From Rhizobiaceae bacterium (GTDB lineage Bacteria; Pseudomonadota; Alphaproteobacteria; Rhizobiales; Rhizobiaceae): a stretch of 63,459 nucleotides of DNA. A program made the translations under genes and the position numbers. Below the pieces are notes generated by a model. It saw only the letters and a list, made by a program, of their open reading frames with translations. It did no database searches and was not told the DNA's origin. The DNA is taken from positions 1 to 63,459 of the forward strand of contig JAMLJA010000024.1 of the NCBI GenBank assembly GCA_023953905.1, written 5' to 3'. Position 1 is the stretch's first letter, and every line of letters starts with the position of its first letter. Below, one piece after another: positions 7,111 through 15,432 of this stretch.

Positions 7111-7587
7111 TCAGCTGACCTGAACGTTGGACTTCGCCTTGTCTTCCGCGATTTTCTGCTGGAACATCTGTGCGAAATCAATCGGGTCCAGCATCAGTGG
7201 CGGGAACCCGCCGTTGCGTGTGGCATCCGCGATGATCTGGCGTGCAAAGGGAAACAGCAACCGCGGGCACTCGATGAACAGCAGCGGCAGCATATGCTCC
7301 TGCGGGAAACCCTCGACGCGAAACACGCCGCCATAGATCAGCTCGACATTGAACAGGACGTCCTTGTCGTGCGAGGCCTTGGCGTTCAGCGTCAGATTAA
7401 CGTCGAAATCCTTGTCGCTGATCGGGTTGGCGGCCACGTTCACATTGATGGCAATGCCGGGGGCTGTTTCGCGTCCGCGCAGCGAATTCGGAGCGCCGGG
7501 GCTCTCGAAGGACAGATCCTTCACATACTGCGCCAGCACATTGAGCGCCGGCGCCTTGCCATTGCCATTCACGTCCTCATTGGCCAT
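7111..7587 (-). CDS. secB: SecB protein-export chaperone
   Basis: Tetrameric cytosolic chaperone that holds preproteins unfolded and delivers them to SecA. The protein has the family pattern LAQYVKDLSFESPGAP at its N-terminus, a beta-rich core with VELIYGGVFRVE, and GFPPLMLDPIDFAQMF near the C-terminus. The frame extends to 7608, but ATG 7587 (MANEDVNG) gives a typical 158 residues and follows an AGGA. Before the IS arrived it was convergent with dnaQ across a shared terminator, whose right arm still lies 34 bp beyond its stop. Confidence 0.95.
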   Translation of the reverse strand: MANEDVNGNGKAPALNVLAQYVKDLSFESPGAPNSLRGRETAPGIAINVNVAANPISDKDFDVNLTLNAKASHDKDVLFNVELIYGGVFRVEGFPQEHMLPLLFIECPRLLFPFARQIIADATRNGGFPPLMLDPIDFAQMFQQKIAEDKAKSNVQVS

Positions 7588-7685
7588 CGGCCCAGATCCT
7601 CGTTCCATTGGCGGGCGGGCTGCCCCTTTAAAAGCTGCGGTTGGCTAGCATGGCGGGCGAAGCCTTACAAGGTTTTGAGAATGCG

Positions 7686-8219
7686 TCAGCTATCCTTGCC
7701 GAGCCGCCAGGGAGAATTGGGGTCCGGCTTTCCGCTCGGGTCAGGCTTTCTGGAGTAATCAGACTCGTCGAGATCGACCACCGGACCTCTGGCCCGCGAT
7801 CTGTTCCCGGACCACCGTGTCGAGCCCGTCGCCCCCCTGAAACCTGCAAAGCTGCCGGAAACGGCGATGCGTGAGCGAAGCCTGTGCCACACGAGTTGAC
7901 GAACGCCCGGGATCATCAGGAGCAGGGCGAAAATATCGGTCACGAAACCGGGTATGATCAACAGTATGGCGGCGACCACGGTCATCACCGCGCCAACCAT
8001 GTGCGCCCCAGGGTCTCGCCCGGCCTGCAATTCGGCCTGGGCACGCGCCAGAGCGCCGATCCCCTGCGTACGCAGAAGCACGACCCCTAGAACGAAGCTC
8101 GCGAGAACCAGTCCAATGGTTGGAAAAACGCCGATCGCCTGACCGACGATCACGAACATCGCGATCTCGATGAGAGGAAACGCCAGGAGAAGGAGTGCGA
8201 TCAAAACTGTTCGATCCAA
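7686..8219 (-). CDS. fxsA: FxsA family membrane protein
   Basis: Small cytoplasmic-membrane protein of the FxsA family, known in E. coli for suppressing phage T7 exclusion by F plasmids when overexpressed; its normal role is unclear. The 177 residues contain hydrophobic segments near 5-25, 28-48 and 76-100, the conserved IEI(A/F)xFxxVG region near 17-28 and a GFVTDIFALLLMIPGVR segment. A polar, Arg/Ser-rich tail follows. The start is a TTG at 8219. It sits divergent from the Tim44-like gene, the usual Rhizobiales order secB-fxsA-Tim44. Confidence 0.88.
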   Translation of the reverse strand: MDRTVLIALLLLAFPLIEIAMFVIVGQAIGVFPTIGLVLASFVLGVVLLRTQGIGALARAQAELQAGRDPGAHMVGAVMTVVAAILLIIPGFVTDIFALLLMIPGVRQLVWHRLRSRIAVSGSFAGFRGATGSTRWSGNRSRARGPVVDLDESDYSRKPDPSGKPDPNSPWRLGKDS

Positions 8220-8290
8220 TTGTGATTGTGACGAATGGACCAGTGCAGCGACTGGCGTACAACGTCATACATAGGTAAGGAAGACCATTA

Positions 8291-8319
8291 TTTGAATGAT
8301 CGGCGGTAGCGATCTATAT
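8291..8319 (+). promoter_or_regulatory. Sigma-70-type promoter for the Tim44-mltA operon
   Basis: TTTGAA at 8291-8296, 17 bases, then CTATAT at 8314-8319. This fits the rhizobial sigma-70 pattern CTTGAC-N17-CTATAT and would start transcription near 8326, about 67 bp before the Tim44-like start codon. Confidence 0.55.
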
Positions 8320-8392
8320 CAAAGGTTTGCCGCGCGAGCGATGCGGCAGGCCGGTGTACGCGGCGGCGGCAGGAGATTGGTTGGCGAACGAC

Positions 8393-9094
8393 ATGGAATA
8401 TCTCGACTTCGGTACAATCTTCTTTCTGGTGGTCGCGGTAGTGATCTTCATACAGTTGCGCAATGTCCTTGGCAGGCGTACTGGCAGTGAACGCCCGCCT
8501 TTCGACCCTTACACCGCTGGCCGCAAGAAGCCCGAGGAAGCCGAGGCATCGGATAATGTCGTGTCTCTTCCCGGCCGCAAAAAGCCGGTCGAAGGCGAAA
8601 ACAATTATGCGTCCATCGATGCGATGGCCAAGCCGGACACGGATCTCAACAAGGGGTTGCGCGCGATCAAGGATGCAGATCCGAGCTTCGAGCCGAAGAC
8701 ATTCGTCGACGGCGCCAAGATGGCGTATGAAATGATCGTGATGGCATATGCCGATGGCGATCGCAAAACGTTGAAGAACCTCCTGTCGCGTGAAGTCTAT
8801 GACGGCTTCGTCAGCGCCATTGGCGACCGCGAACAGCGTTCCGAGAAGATCCAGTCCTCATTCGTCGGCATCAACAAGGCCGACATCGTGGCGGCCGAGT
8901 TGAAAGGATCCGAGGCGCATATCACCCTGCGCATCATTTCCGAGCTTATATCCGCGACCCGTGACAAATCCGGAGAGGTGATTGACGGCGATCCGGAGAC
9001 CGTGGCCGAGGTCAAGGACGTCTGGACTTTTGCCCGCGATTTGCGCTCGCGCGATCCAAACTGGAAGCTGGTCGCGACCGAAGCCGAAGATTGA
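8393..9094 (+). CDS. Tim44/TimA-like domain protein
   Basis: Predicted inner-membrane protein with a Tim44-like domain. Residues 5-25 (LDFGTIFFLVVAVVIFIQLRN) form a membrane anchor, residues 30-75 a polar linker, and the rest the alpha/beta Tim44 domain ending in DVWTFARDLRSRDPNWKL, the most conserved stretch of the family. ATG 8393 (MEYLDFG) gives 233 residues; the upstream extension lacks family similarity. In alphaproteobacteria such proteins (TimA) are seen as relatives of the mitochondrial presequence-translocase motor subunit. It opens a rightward operon with mltA, Smr and an Xre regulator. Confidence 0.88.
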   Translation: MEYLDFGTIFFLVVAVVIFIQLRNVLGRRTGSERPPFDPYTAGRKKPEEAEASDNVVSLPGRKKPVEGENNYASIDAMAKPDTDLNKGLRAIKDADPSFEPKTFVDGAKMAYEMIVMAYADGDRKTLKNLLSREVYDGFVSAIGDREQRSEKIQSSFVGINKADIVAAELKGSEAHITLRIISELISATRDKSGEVIDGDPETVAEVKDVWTFARDLRSRDPNWKLVATEAED

Positions 9095-9120
9095 TTTCAG
9101 ACGGCTAGGGATCGGCCGTC

Positions 9121-10224
9121 ATGCCGCTGTCTTCCTGCTTTCAGACGGTGTCATTCAAAGATCTGCTCGGTTGGAAAGAGGATCGACAGGCGGACGCCTT
9201 CGCCGCGTTCCAGCGCTCGGCTTGTCGGATTCACGTGAAACCCTATCGCTCGGGTTCACTTGGGATCACTTCAGAGAGCCTTGAACCGGCCTGTGCCGAG
9301 GCGCGTTCTGCCGGCCAGCTTTCCGACAGCGCCGCGAAGTCGTTCTTCGAGCGGCATTTCCTTCCAGCCCTCATTGTTCCCGAGAATGGTCGGGGCATCG
9401 TGACCGGCTTCTACGAACCTGAGGTCGATGCTTCCCCGATGCAGGTTGGACGGTTCACGGTTCCCTTATTGTCCCGACCGCAGGATCTCGTGGATATCGA
9501 TGAAACGAATCGACCGAAGGGAATGGACCCTTATCTCGCATTTGCCCGCGACACTTCCGAAGGTCTGGTTCCCTATTTTGACCGCGGCGAGATCGATCAG
9601 GGAGCGCTGGCGGGAAGGGGCCTCGAGATTGCGTGGCTGGCTGATCCGGTCGACGCCTTCTTCATTCACGTTCAGGGCGCGGCTCGGCTGCGCATGACAG
9701 ATGGGCGCTTGCGTCGGGTGACTTATGCCGCAAAGGCAGGGCATCGCTTCACGGGCATCGGCAAAGTGCTCGCTGACATCGGTGAAATTCCGCTCGCTGA
9801 AGTGACGATGCAGTCGATTCGCGCCTGGTTGAAGGCCAATCCGAGCCGCGTCGATGAGATCCTTTGGCAGAACCGCTCCTACATCTTCTTCAGGGAAGCG
9901 CCTGTCGAGAACCCCACGCTTGGCCCGGTGGCTGCGGCGAAGGTGCCGCTGACCCCGGGACGCTCCATCGCGGTCGATCGGCTGCTGCACACATTCGGCA
10001 CGCCATTCTATATCGATGCCCCGAAGCTTACCGCGTTCGATGGTTTGCCGTTTCGGCGGCTGATGATCGCTCAGGATACGGGTTCGGCCATCACCGGAGC
10101 CGCGCGTGGCGACCTCTTTGCCGGCTCGGGAGACGCGGCTGGAGAAATCGCCGGCGTCGTTCGCAATCAGGCAAGCTTCTACGCTCTGCTGCCGCGTCCG
10201 CTCGTCGAGGCCCAAAGCCGATGA
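9121..10224 (+). CDS. mltA: MltA lytic murein transglycosylase
   Basis: Cuts the MurNAc-GlcNAc bond of peptidoglycan, forming 1,6-anhydro-MurNAc. The MltA domain runs over about residues 90-250 (GIVTGFYEPEVDAS near 91, FFIHVQGAARLRM near 180) and is followed by the 3D domain with the catalytic-Asp region AQDTGSAITGAARGDLFAGSG near 320-340. Length 367 aa is normal. No signal peptide or lipobox is visible from the ATG at 9121, which is common for rhizobial homologues and leaves its export route unclear. It follows the Tim44-like gene by 26 bp and overlaps the Smr gene by four bases. Confidence 0.93.
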   Translation: MPLSSCFQTVSFKDLLGWKEDRQADAFAAFQRSACRIHVKPYRSGSLGITSESLEPACAEARSAGQLSDSAAKSFFERHFLPALIVPENGRGIVTGFYEPEVDASPMQVGRFTVPLLSRPQDLVDIDETNRPKGMDPYLAFARDTSEGLVPYFDRGEIDQGALAGRGLEIAWLADPVDAFFIHVQGAARLRMTDGRLRRVTYAAKAGHRFTGIGKVLADIGEIPLAEVTMQSIRAWLKANPSRVDEILWQNRSYIFFREAPVENPTLGPVAAAKVPLTPGRSIAVDRLLHTFGTPFYIDAPKLTAFDGLPFRRLMIAQDTGSAITGAARGDLFAGSGDAAGEIAGVVRNQASFYALLPRPLVEAQSR

Positions 10225-10763
10225 CGAATCGCAGGGACAAGACACTTTCTGACGATGATCGCATTCTGTGGAACAAGGTGGCGCGCAGTACAGTGCCCCT
10301 GAAGGGGACGGCCCCGCTGTTTCCCGAGCCTGCGTCTATCGAGCCGGAGCCGCCCCTCGTTTCGTCCGCTCTCTTTTCCGACATTGCCCCGCCACCCCTC
10401 GTGCGCAAGGAACACAAGGTCGCGCGGTCGCTTGACCGTCCCACCCACACCAAGCTCGCAAAGGGCAGACTGGACATCGACGCCAAGGTCGATCTTCACG
10501 GTTTGACCCAGCATGAGGCACATGGACTGCTGCTGTCCTTCCTGCATCGCGCGCATGCCTCTGGTCTGCGTCATGTTCTAGTCGTCACCGGCAAAGGCTC
10601 CACGGCCAAGGGGGACGGCGTCCTGCGCCGCGTCGTCCCGGAATGGCTCGCGACACCAGCCTTCCGCTCGGTTGTCGGAAGTCACGACAATGCCGCCCGT
10701 CATCATGGCGGGTCGGGAGCGCTCTATATCCGGCTGCGGCGGCTGTCAGGAGCGCGCTCGTGA
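10221..10763 (+). CDS. Smr domain protein
   Basis: Small MutS-related (Smr) protein, a likely nuclease or nucleic-acid-binding protein. The N-terminal 80 residues are polar and Pro-rich. The Smr domain begins near residue 88 with the hallmark LDIDAKVDLHGLTQHEA (the conserved DLHG) and continues to the VVTGKGS motif (residues 118-124), both signatures of the family. It starts in an ATGA overlap with mltA and ends in a GTGA overlap with the Xre gene, so all three are translationally coupled. The cellular substrate is unknown. Confidence 0.9.
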   Translation: MTNRRDKTLSDDDRILWNKVARSTVPLKGTAPLFPEPASIEPEPPLVSSALFSDIAPPPLVRKEHKVARSLDRPTHTKLAKGRLDIDAKVDLHGLTQHEAHGLLLSFLHRAHASGLRHVLVVTGKGSTAKGDGVLRRVVPEWLATPAFRSVVGSHDNAARHHGGSGALYIRLRRLSGARS

Positions 10764-11122
10764 CGCCATTTGGGGAACGATTGCGCGAACTGAGAAAGCA
10801 GCGAGGCGTTGCCCAGAAGGACATGGCCAAGGCTTTGGGGGTGAGCCCCGCCTATCTCTCGGCCCTCGAACATGGTCATCGCGGCCAGCCCAGCTGGGCG
10901 TTTGTCCAGAAAGTGATCGGCTACTTCAATATCATCTGGGATGACGCCGAAGAGCTTCAGAATCTCGTCTGGACGTCTGATCCTCGCGTCACGATCGACA
11001 CCTCCGGTCTGTCACCGGACGCGACAAGGCTGGCCAACACGTTGGCCCGGGACATCGGTACTCTTGATGCGGAGACGCTCCGATCTCTGACGGAGGCCAT
11101 CGAAGCCGCAAAGAAAAGCTGA
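10760..11122 (+). CDS. Xre-family helix-turn-helix regulator
   Basis: 120-residue transcription factor. An HTH_3 domain spans about residues 5-60 (FGERLRELRKQRGVAQKDMA then LGVSPAYLSALEHGHRG), with a polar C-terminal half ending in SLTEAIEAAKKS. The GTG start at 10760 overlaps the Smr stop (GTGA). The open frame reaches further upstream within the Smr gene, but that part is a shadow. This Tim44-mltA-Smr-Xre set is recurrent in Rhizobiales, but the regulator's targets are not known to me. Confidence 0.88.
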   Translation: MTPFGERLRELRKQRGVAQKDMAKALGVSPAYLSALEHGHRGQPSWAFVQKVIGYFNIIWDDAEELQNLVWTSDPRVTIDTSGLSPDATRLANTLARDIGTLDAETLRSLTEAIEAAKKS

Positions 11123-11207
11123 GCCTATCTGTCGCACGGTGATGGCACGCGTCGTCGTCACGTTCCGCGAGCCCCCGTGTCCCGCGATCTTCCCCTGGCG
11201 ACGTTGA

Positions 11208-12167
11208 TCAGAACAGCGCCTGCAATTCGGGCAGCTTCTCGTTGACCAGCCAACCATAGTAGTTTTCTTCAGGGAGTTTGGGCGGTTCGCCCTTGGCGGC
11301 GCGGGCTGCATTCTCCTGCTTGAGGGAGGCCGCCCTCTGATCGGGATTTCCGATATTGTAGAGCGTCGCCGTCACGCCGGGATTCTGCGAAATGTCGAAA
11401 CCGGCGATCGAGCGATAGGAGTCGATGGATTTCTTCAGGGTCGCCGCGACATAGGGCAGGGTGAGGTCGGGATCCATGATCGTCTCGTAGACCTTGTTCG
11501 GTTCCGAGGCGGAAAGCCGCGGCAGGCCTGAGACCCTGGCCACCGTGTCGCTCATCTGGAGCGCCGTGAGCGGATTCAACTGGCCTATGCCAAAGGTCTG
11601 GCCGGCATAGAGCGGCTGGAAGAAAACCGCCGAGAAACGACCATCGGGAAAGGACGTTCCGCCAACCTGCTTGCCGCGAAAGGATCGGTTCCACACTCGC
11701 TCGCGACAGGTCCAAATCGGGTAGCTGTCGTTGCCGCCATTGCACTCGGCAAATTGCGGACGCTTCACGAAGTCCGAAATGTCTTCGCCGTCATAGGCAA
11801 AGGTCAGTCTATTCGTCAGATAGGACGCAGCCTTCACATAATAGGTCTGCAGGCGATCATAGGCATCCACATTGTAGGTGTGCTCGCCCACGATCGCGCC
11901 CACCATGTGCATGGGATCGATCCCGTATTTCGCGGAAATCTGGACGATCTTCTTGCGCAGTTTGGCGTCGTTCTTGAGGAGACGATAGACCTTGCGATAT
12001 TTCGCTTCATAGGTCGTGCGAAGCGCCTGCGTTCGCTTCGCCGAGGCGCCGGGAATCGGTGGTTGCTCGGCATTTCGATTGCCGGGCGGAACGACGGTTG
12101 CCGCGTGCCCGCCTATGGCGCTCATTGCCAGGAGCACGCCGCCCACGAGAAAAGAGAGAATTTTCAT
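11208..12167 (-). CDS. DUF1402 secreted protein, lysozyme-like fold suspected
   Basis: 319 residues with a clear signal peptide (residues 1-22, cleavage after GHAA). I recognise the DUF1402 family of Rhizobiales. The segment GIDPMHMVGAIVGEHTYN (about 80-97) resembles the catalytic-Glu helix of soluble lytic transglycosylases, and FGIGQLNPLTALQM (about 200) resembles their GxxQxxPxTA motif; a C-terminal ATLYNIGNP matches their third motif. A periplasmic peptidoglycan-cleaving role is therefore an inference. It converges on the Xre gene; the 85-bp gap between them has no obvious terminator. Confidence 0.75.
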   Translation of the reverse strand: MKILSFLVGGVLLAMSAIGGHAATVVPPGNRNAEQPPIPGASAKRTQALRTTYEAKYRKVYRLLKNDAKLRKKIVQISAKYGIDPMHMVGAIVGEHTYNVDAYDRLQTYYVKAASYLTNRLTFAYDGEDISDFVKRPQFAECNGGNDSYPIWTCRERVWNRSFRGKQVGGTSFPDGRFSAVFFQPLYAGQTFGIGQLNPLTALQMSDTVARVSGLPRLSASEPNKVYETIMDPDLTLPYVAATLKKSIDSYRSIAGFDISQNPGVTATLYNIGNPDQRAASLKQENAARAAKGEPPKLPEENYYGWLVNEKLPELQALF

Positions 12168-12305
12168 AGACGCCGCACCCTGCCCAAAGCGTGCCGCGAC
12201 ACTAGGTGAAGGCCCCCGAACGAGTCGAGGGCCAGATATCCAAGCGCCGCACGCCGGAAATCAAAAGTCCCACACGGTGCAGCAAAAATGTCGCGCTATC
12301 GGCTC

Positions 12306-13616
12306 TTAGAGGATAAAACGCGACAAATCTGTGTTCTTCGCCAGATCGCCGACATGCGTCTTCACATAATCGGCATCGACAACGACCTCGCTGCCTGAAC
12401 GGTCTGGCGCATGGAACGAAATCTCGTCCAGCACACGCTCCATCACGGTCTGCAGTCGCCGCGCGCCGATGTTCTCGACACTGGCATTCAGGTCGACCGC
12501 GATCCCCGCCAGAGCGTCGATGGCGTCCTCGCTGAAAGAGAGCTCAACCCCCTCCGTCTTCATCAACGCGATATACTGCTTGATGAGGCTCGCCTCCGTT
12601 TCTGTCAGGATGCGGACGAAATCCTCCTTCTCAAGGGCGCGCAGTTCGACCCGGATAGGAAGACGACCCTGCAGCTCCGGCAAAAGGTCCGACGGCTTGG
12701 CAACATGGAAGGCGCCCGAGGCGATAAACAGGATATGGTCTGTCTTGACCGGACCGTATTTCGTCGCGACGGTCGTGCCTTCCACCAGCGGCAACAGATC
12801 GCGTTGCACGCCTTCGCGAGAAGGCCCGCCGGACACATCGCTGCGCGCCGCGATCTTGTCGATCTCGTCCAGGAAGACGATGCCGTCGTTTTCGGCCGAC
12901 TCCATGGCGCGGCGCACCACCTCTTCCTGATCGAGCAGCTTGTCGGATTCGTCATTGATCAGCAGGGCGTAGCTTTCCTTGACCGATGTCTTGCGGGTCT
13001 TGGTGCGCTGGCCGCCCATCGCCTTCTGCAGCATGTCGTTGATGTTCATCACACCGATATTGGCGCCCGGCATCCCCGGAACCTCAAAACTCGGCATGCC
13101 GCCCGTTCCCGTATCGGCGACCTCGATCTCGATTTCCTTGTCGTCCAGCTCGCCGTCGCGAAGCTTCTTGCGGAAAGAATCGCGCGTTGCCGGCGAGGCC
13201 GTCTTTCCGACAAGCGCTTCCAGAACGCGTTCCTCGGCATTGAGATGCGCGCGCGCCTTCACATCTTCGCGCATCTTCTCGCGCACCAGTCCAATCGAGA
13301 TCTCGACAAGATCGCGAATGATCTGTTCGACATCACGACCCACATAGCCGACCTCGGTAAACTTGGTTGCCTCGACCTTGACGAAAGGCGCACCGGCGAG
13401 CTTGGCAAGTCGCCGCGAGATTTCGGTCTTGCCGACGCCGGTTGGCCCGATCATCAGAATGTTCTTGGGCATCACCTCTTCGCGCATCTGGCCTTCGAGC
13501 TGCTGTCGGCGCCACCTGTTGCGCAACGCGATGGCAACCGCGCGCTTGGCATCCTTCTGGCCGATGATGAAGCGATCGAGCTCGGAAACGATCTCACGGG
13601 GATAAAAAGTAGTCAT
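12306..13616 (-). CDS. hslU: HslU ATPase subunit of the HslUV protease
   Basis: AAA+ unfoldase that feeds proteins into the HslV peptidase. The Walker A GPTGVGKTEISRRLA is near residue 57, the pore loop GYVGRDVEQ near 90, Walker B IVFLDEIDKI near 245, the sensor region and the C-terminal tail ending NTDLSRFIL that docks into HslV. Length 436 aa is standard. It is last in the leftward operon hslV-GNAT-DUF2585-hslU, three bases after the DUF2585 stop. Confidence 0.97.
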   Translation of the reverse strand: MTTFYPREIVSELDRFIIGQKDAKRAVAIALRNRWRRQQLEGQMREEVMPKNILMIGPTGVGKTEISRRLAKLAGAPFVKVEATKFTEVGYVGRDVEQIIRDLVEISIGLVREKMREDVKARAHLNAEERVLEALVGKTASPATRDSFRKKLRDGELDDKEIEIEVADTGTGGMPSFEVPGMPGANIGVMNINDMLQKAMGGQRTKTRKTSVKESYALLINDESDKLLDQEEVVRRAMESAENDGIVFLDEIDKIAARSDVSGGPSREGVQRDLLPLVEGTTVATKYGPVKTDHILFIASGAFHVAKPSDLLPELQGRLPIRVELRALEKEDFVRILTETEASLIKQYIALMKTEGVELSFSEDAIDALAGIAVDLNASVENIGARRLQTVMERVLDEISFHAPDRSGSEVVVDADYVKTHVGDLAKNTDLSRFIL

Positions 13617-13619
13617 CTG

Positions 13620-14216
13620 TTACGCACCACTTTGCCACTCTTTGATGAACTCGAACGGATAGAGCAGCATGATCACGTTGAGCGTAAGGTTGTCACGGAT
13701 GATGGCGCCGACCACGATTTCGAACGCGACGCCAAGCAGAATTGTCATCCATATGGGGAGGCGGGAAGCCAATACAAATCCCAGCGCCATCCACAGCGTG
13801 TCCGACACCGAGTTGAGAATGGAGTCGCCGAAATAGTCGAGCGATATGGTCGCCTCGCGATAGCGGTTGATGATGATGGGACTGTTTTCCAGGATTTCCC
13901 AGCCGGCTTCTATGATCGTGGCCATGGCAAGACGCCATGACCAGTTGAGCCTGCGGAAAAGGAACCAAAGAAGAGCATAGAAGAGAAAACCGTGTATGAC
14001 ATGGGAGAAGGTGTACCAGTCGCTGATGTGCTGCGAGTTCTCCGAGCTCTGCACCACGCCATGCCAGAGCTTCACGGTCCCGCACTTGCAAATGGCCGGA
14101 TGGCCCTGCCAGTAGAGCGCGAATGCCTGAATGACGATGACCCCGAGCGCCAGGGCCAGACCCCACCTCCATGGACTGTCTTTGGGTTCCGGTCGGGCGT
14201 TTGAAGCCATGCTCAT
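13620..14216 (-). CDS. DUF2585 (UPF0314) membrane protein
   Basis: 198-residue inner-membrane protein of unknown function. Hydrophobic segments lie near 18-36, 75-90, 138-160 and 170-190. Conserved-looking polar residues occur in HPAICKCGTVKLWHG and in TIIEAGWEILENSPIIINRYRE, the family's most recognisable stretch. The gene overlaps the GNAT stop by four bases and ends three bases before hslU, so it is co-translated with the HslUV protease subunits. The position suggests, but does not show, a link to envelope stress or to HslUV substrates. Confidence 0.85.
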   Translation of the reverse strand: MSMASNARPEPKDSPWRWGLALALGVIVIQAFALYWQGHPAICKCGTVKLWHGVVQSSENSQHISDWYTFSHVIHGFLFYALLWFLFRRLNWSWRLAMATIIEAGWEILENSPIIINRYREATISLDYFGDSILNSVSDTLWMALGFVLASRLPIWMTILLGVAFEIVVGAIIRDNLTLNVIMLLYPFEFIKEWQSGA

Positions 14217-14719
14217 TCCTCCGCGTCGAGCGCCATCAACAGCGCTGGACCATAAACGGAGATTCGCGAGTCGAAAGCCTCAAAGCCGGCTTTTTCATAG
14301 GCGCGAATGGCCCGTGCATTGGCGGGGTCCGGATCAGTGATCACGCGCAGCGTTCCTTCAGCGAAAAGCTCGTCGACGAACTGACGCAGGACAGCAGATC
14401 CGTGGCCGAGACCGATCATCTCCGCGGGGCCGATCATAATGTCGATACCAACCGTCCCGAAGGGCTGGTCCTGATAGGGATGATCGTCTTCGAGATGCGG
14501 ATCGTAGGATTGCAGATAGGCGATCGGCTCTCCCCGCAGTTCCACAATCAATGGTTCAACGGAAATGCTGTCCATGTGATCGCGAATCTGCGCGATCTCG
14601 GTATCTGGATCTCCCCACCATTGCGCGACATGCGGCTCGGCGAGCCAAGTGGCGATCATCGGGAAATCGTCTTCCTCGACCTCGCGAAAGACGTAGCGCG
14701 CCGGTCTAGGCTGCGCCAT
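14213..14719 (-). CDS. GNAT family N-acetyltransferase (AAC(6')/RimJ-like)
   Basis: 168-residue acetyltransferase. The N-terminus YVFREVEEDDFPMIATWLAEP and the WWGDPD segment resemble the Acetyltransf_8 / AAC(6') branch; the acetyl-CoA-binding region is GLGHGSAVLRQFVDELF near 103-120, and the C-terminal NARAIRAYEKAGFEAF is the usual beta-alpha finish. It overlaps hslV by 14 bases and DUF2585 by four. Protein or small-molecule acetylation are both possible; its location inside the hslVU operon favours a housekeeping role over drug resistance, as inference. Confidence 0.82.
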   Translation of the reverse strand: MAQPRPARYVFREVEEDDFPMIATWLAEPHVAQWWGDPDTEIAQIRDHMDSISVEPLIVELRGEPIAYLQSYDPHLEDDHPYQDQPFGTVGIDIMIGPAEMIGLGHGSAVLRQFVDELFAEGTLRVITDPDPANARAIRAYEKAGFEAFDSRISVYGPALLMALDAEE

Positions 14720-15260
14720 CGATGGTCTCGACCAGGATGCTGTGGTTTGTGTAGACGCAGATATCGGCCGCGATATTCATCGCCTTGCGTGCGATTTCCT
14801 CCGCGTCAGCCTCCGTGTCGATCAGTGCACGTGCGGCGGCCAATGCATAATTGCCGCCAGAGCCGATGGCCATGACACCATGCTCCGGCTCGAGAACGTC
14901 GCCCGTACCCGTCAGGGCAAGTGATACGTTTTTGTCGGCGACCAGCATCATTGCCTCCAGCCGGCGCAGGTAGCGATCGGTGCGCCAGTCCTTGGCCAGT
15001 TCCACGCAGGCCCGGGTCAACTGATCCGGATATTGCTCCAGCTTGCCTTCCAGGCGCTCCAGAAGCGTAAAGGCATCCGCCGTCGCGCCCGCGAAGCCGG
15101 CAATGACGCTCCCAGCCTTTCCGATGCGCCTGACCTTCTTGGCGTTGCCTTTCATGATCGTCTGGCCAAGGCTGACCTGGCCGTCGCCGGCAATGACGAC
15201 CTTGCCGCCCTTGCGCACCGTCACGATGGTCGTGCCGTGCATGATAATTTCATTGGACAT
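14706..15260 (-). CDS. hslV: HslV peptidase subunit of the HslUV protease
   Basis: Threonine peptidase forming the double hexamer of the proteasome-like HslUV. After a seven-residue propeptide (MSNEIIMHG) comes TTIVTVRK, whose first Thr becomes the N-terminal nucleophile. The conserved GDGQVSLGQTIMK, with the Lys of the active site, follows near residue 25-38, and GSGGNYALAAARAL near 130. Length 184 aa is usual. It leads the four-gene operon toward hslU and diverges from hisB across 172 bp that contains a heat-shock-like promoter. Confidence 0.96.
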   Translation of the reverse strand: MSNEIIMHGTTIVTVRKGGKVVIAGDGQVSLGQTIMKGNAKKVRRIGKAGSVIAGFAGATADAFTLLERLEGKLEQYPDQLTRACVELAKDWRTDRYLRRLEAMMLVADKNVSLALTGTGDVLEPEHGVMAIGSGGNYALAAARALIDTEADAEEIARKAMNIAADICVYTNHSILVETIDGAA

Positions 15261-15310
15261 TTGCTTCTGCTCCGATGCGCGCGATCCTCGAAAGCGATCC
15301 GCGCGGTACG

Positions 15311-15340
15311 AGATGGTTGCGCTCTATGTATGCCGACAAG
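15311..15340 (-). promoter_or_regulatory. Possible sigma-32 heat-shock promoter of hslV
   Basis: On the minus strand CTTG (15340-15337) is followed after 20 bases by CCATCT (15316-15311), fitting the spacing of the sigma-32 pattern CTTGAAA...CCCCATnT, though the flanking bases match poorly. HslUV genes are classical heat-shock genes, which raises the prior. It lies about 50 bp upstream of the hslV start. Confidence 0.35.
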
Positions 15341-15432
15341 CGCGCTTTGCAAATTGGTGTAAGCCGACCAACTGGTAATCGCGACGATGCGCTGATAGAA
15401 GGCTCGCGATTTCAGCATTTGCGGGGTTTGAG

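Noticed and set aside
12411..13940. A 509-codon rightward open frame opposite hslU and DUF2585
   Set aside because: It is the antisense shadow of hslU in a GC-rich region. Its residues are Arg/His-rich with no domain signature, and the leftward frame encodes a complete HslU.
14213..14719. GNAT as an aminoglycoside resistance gene
   Set aside because: Resemblance to AAC(6') is general; it sits inside the hslVU operon with no mobile DNA, so a resistance role is not supported.
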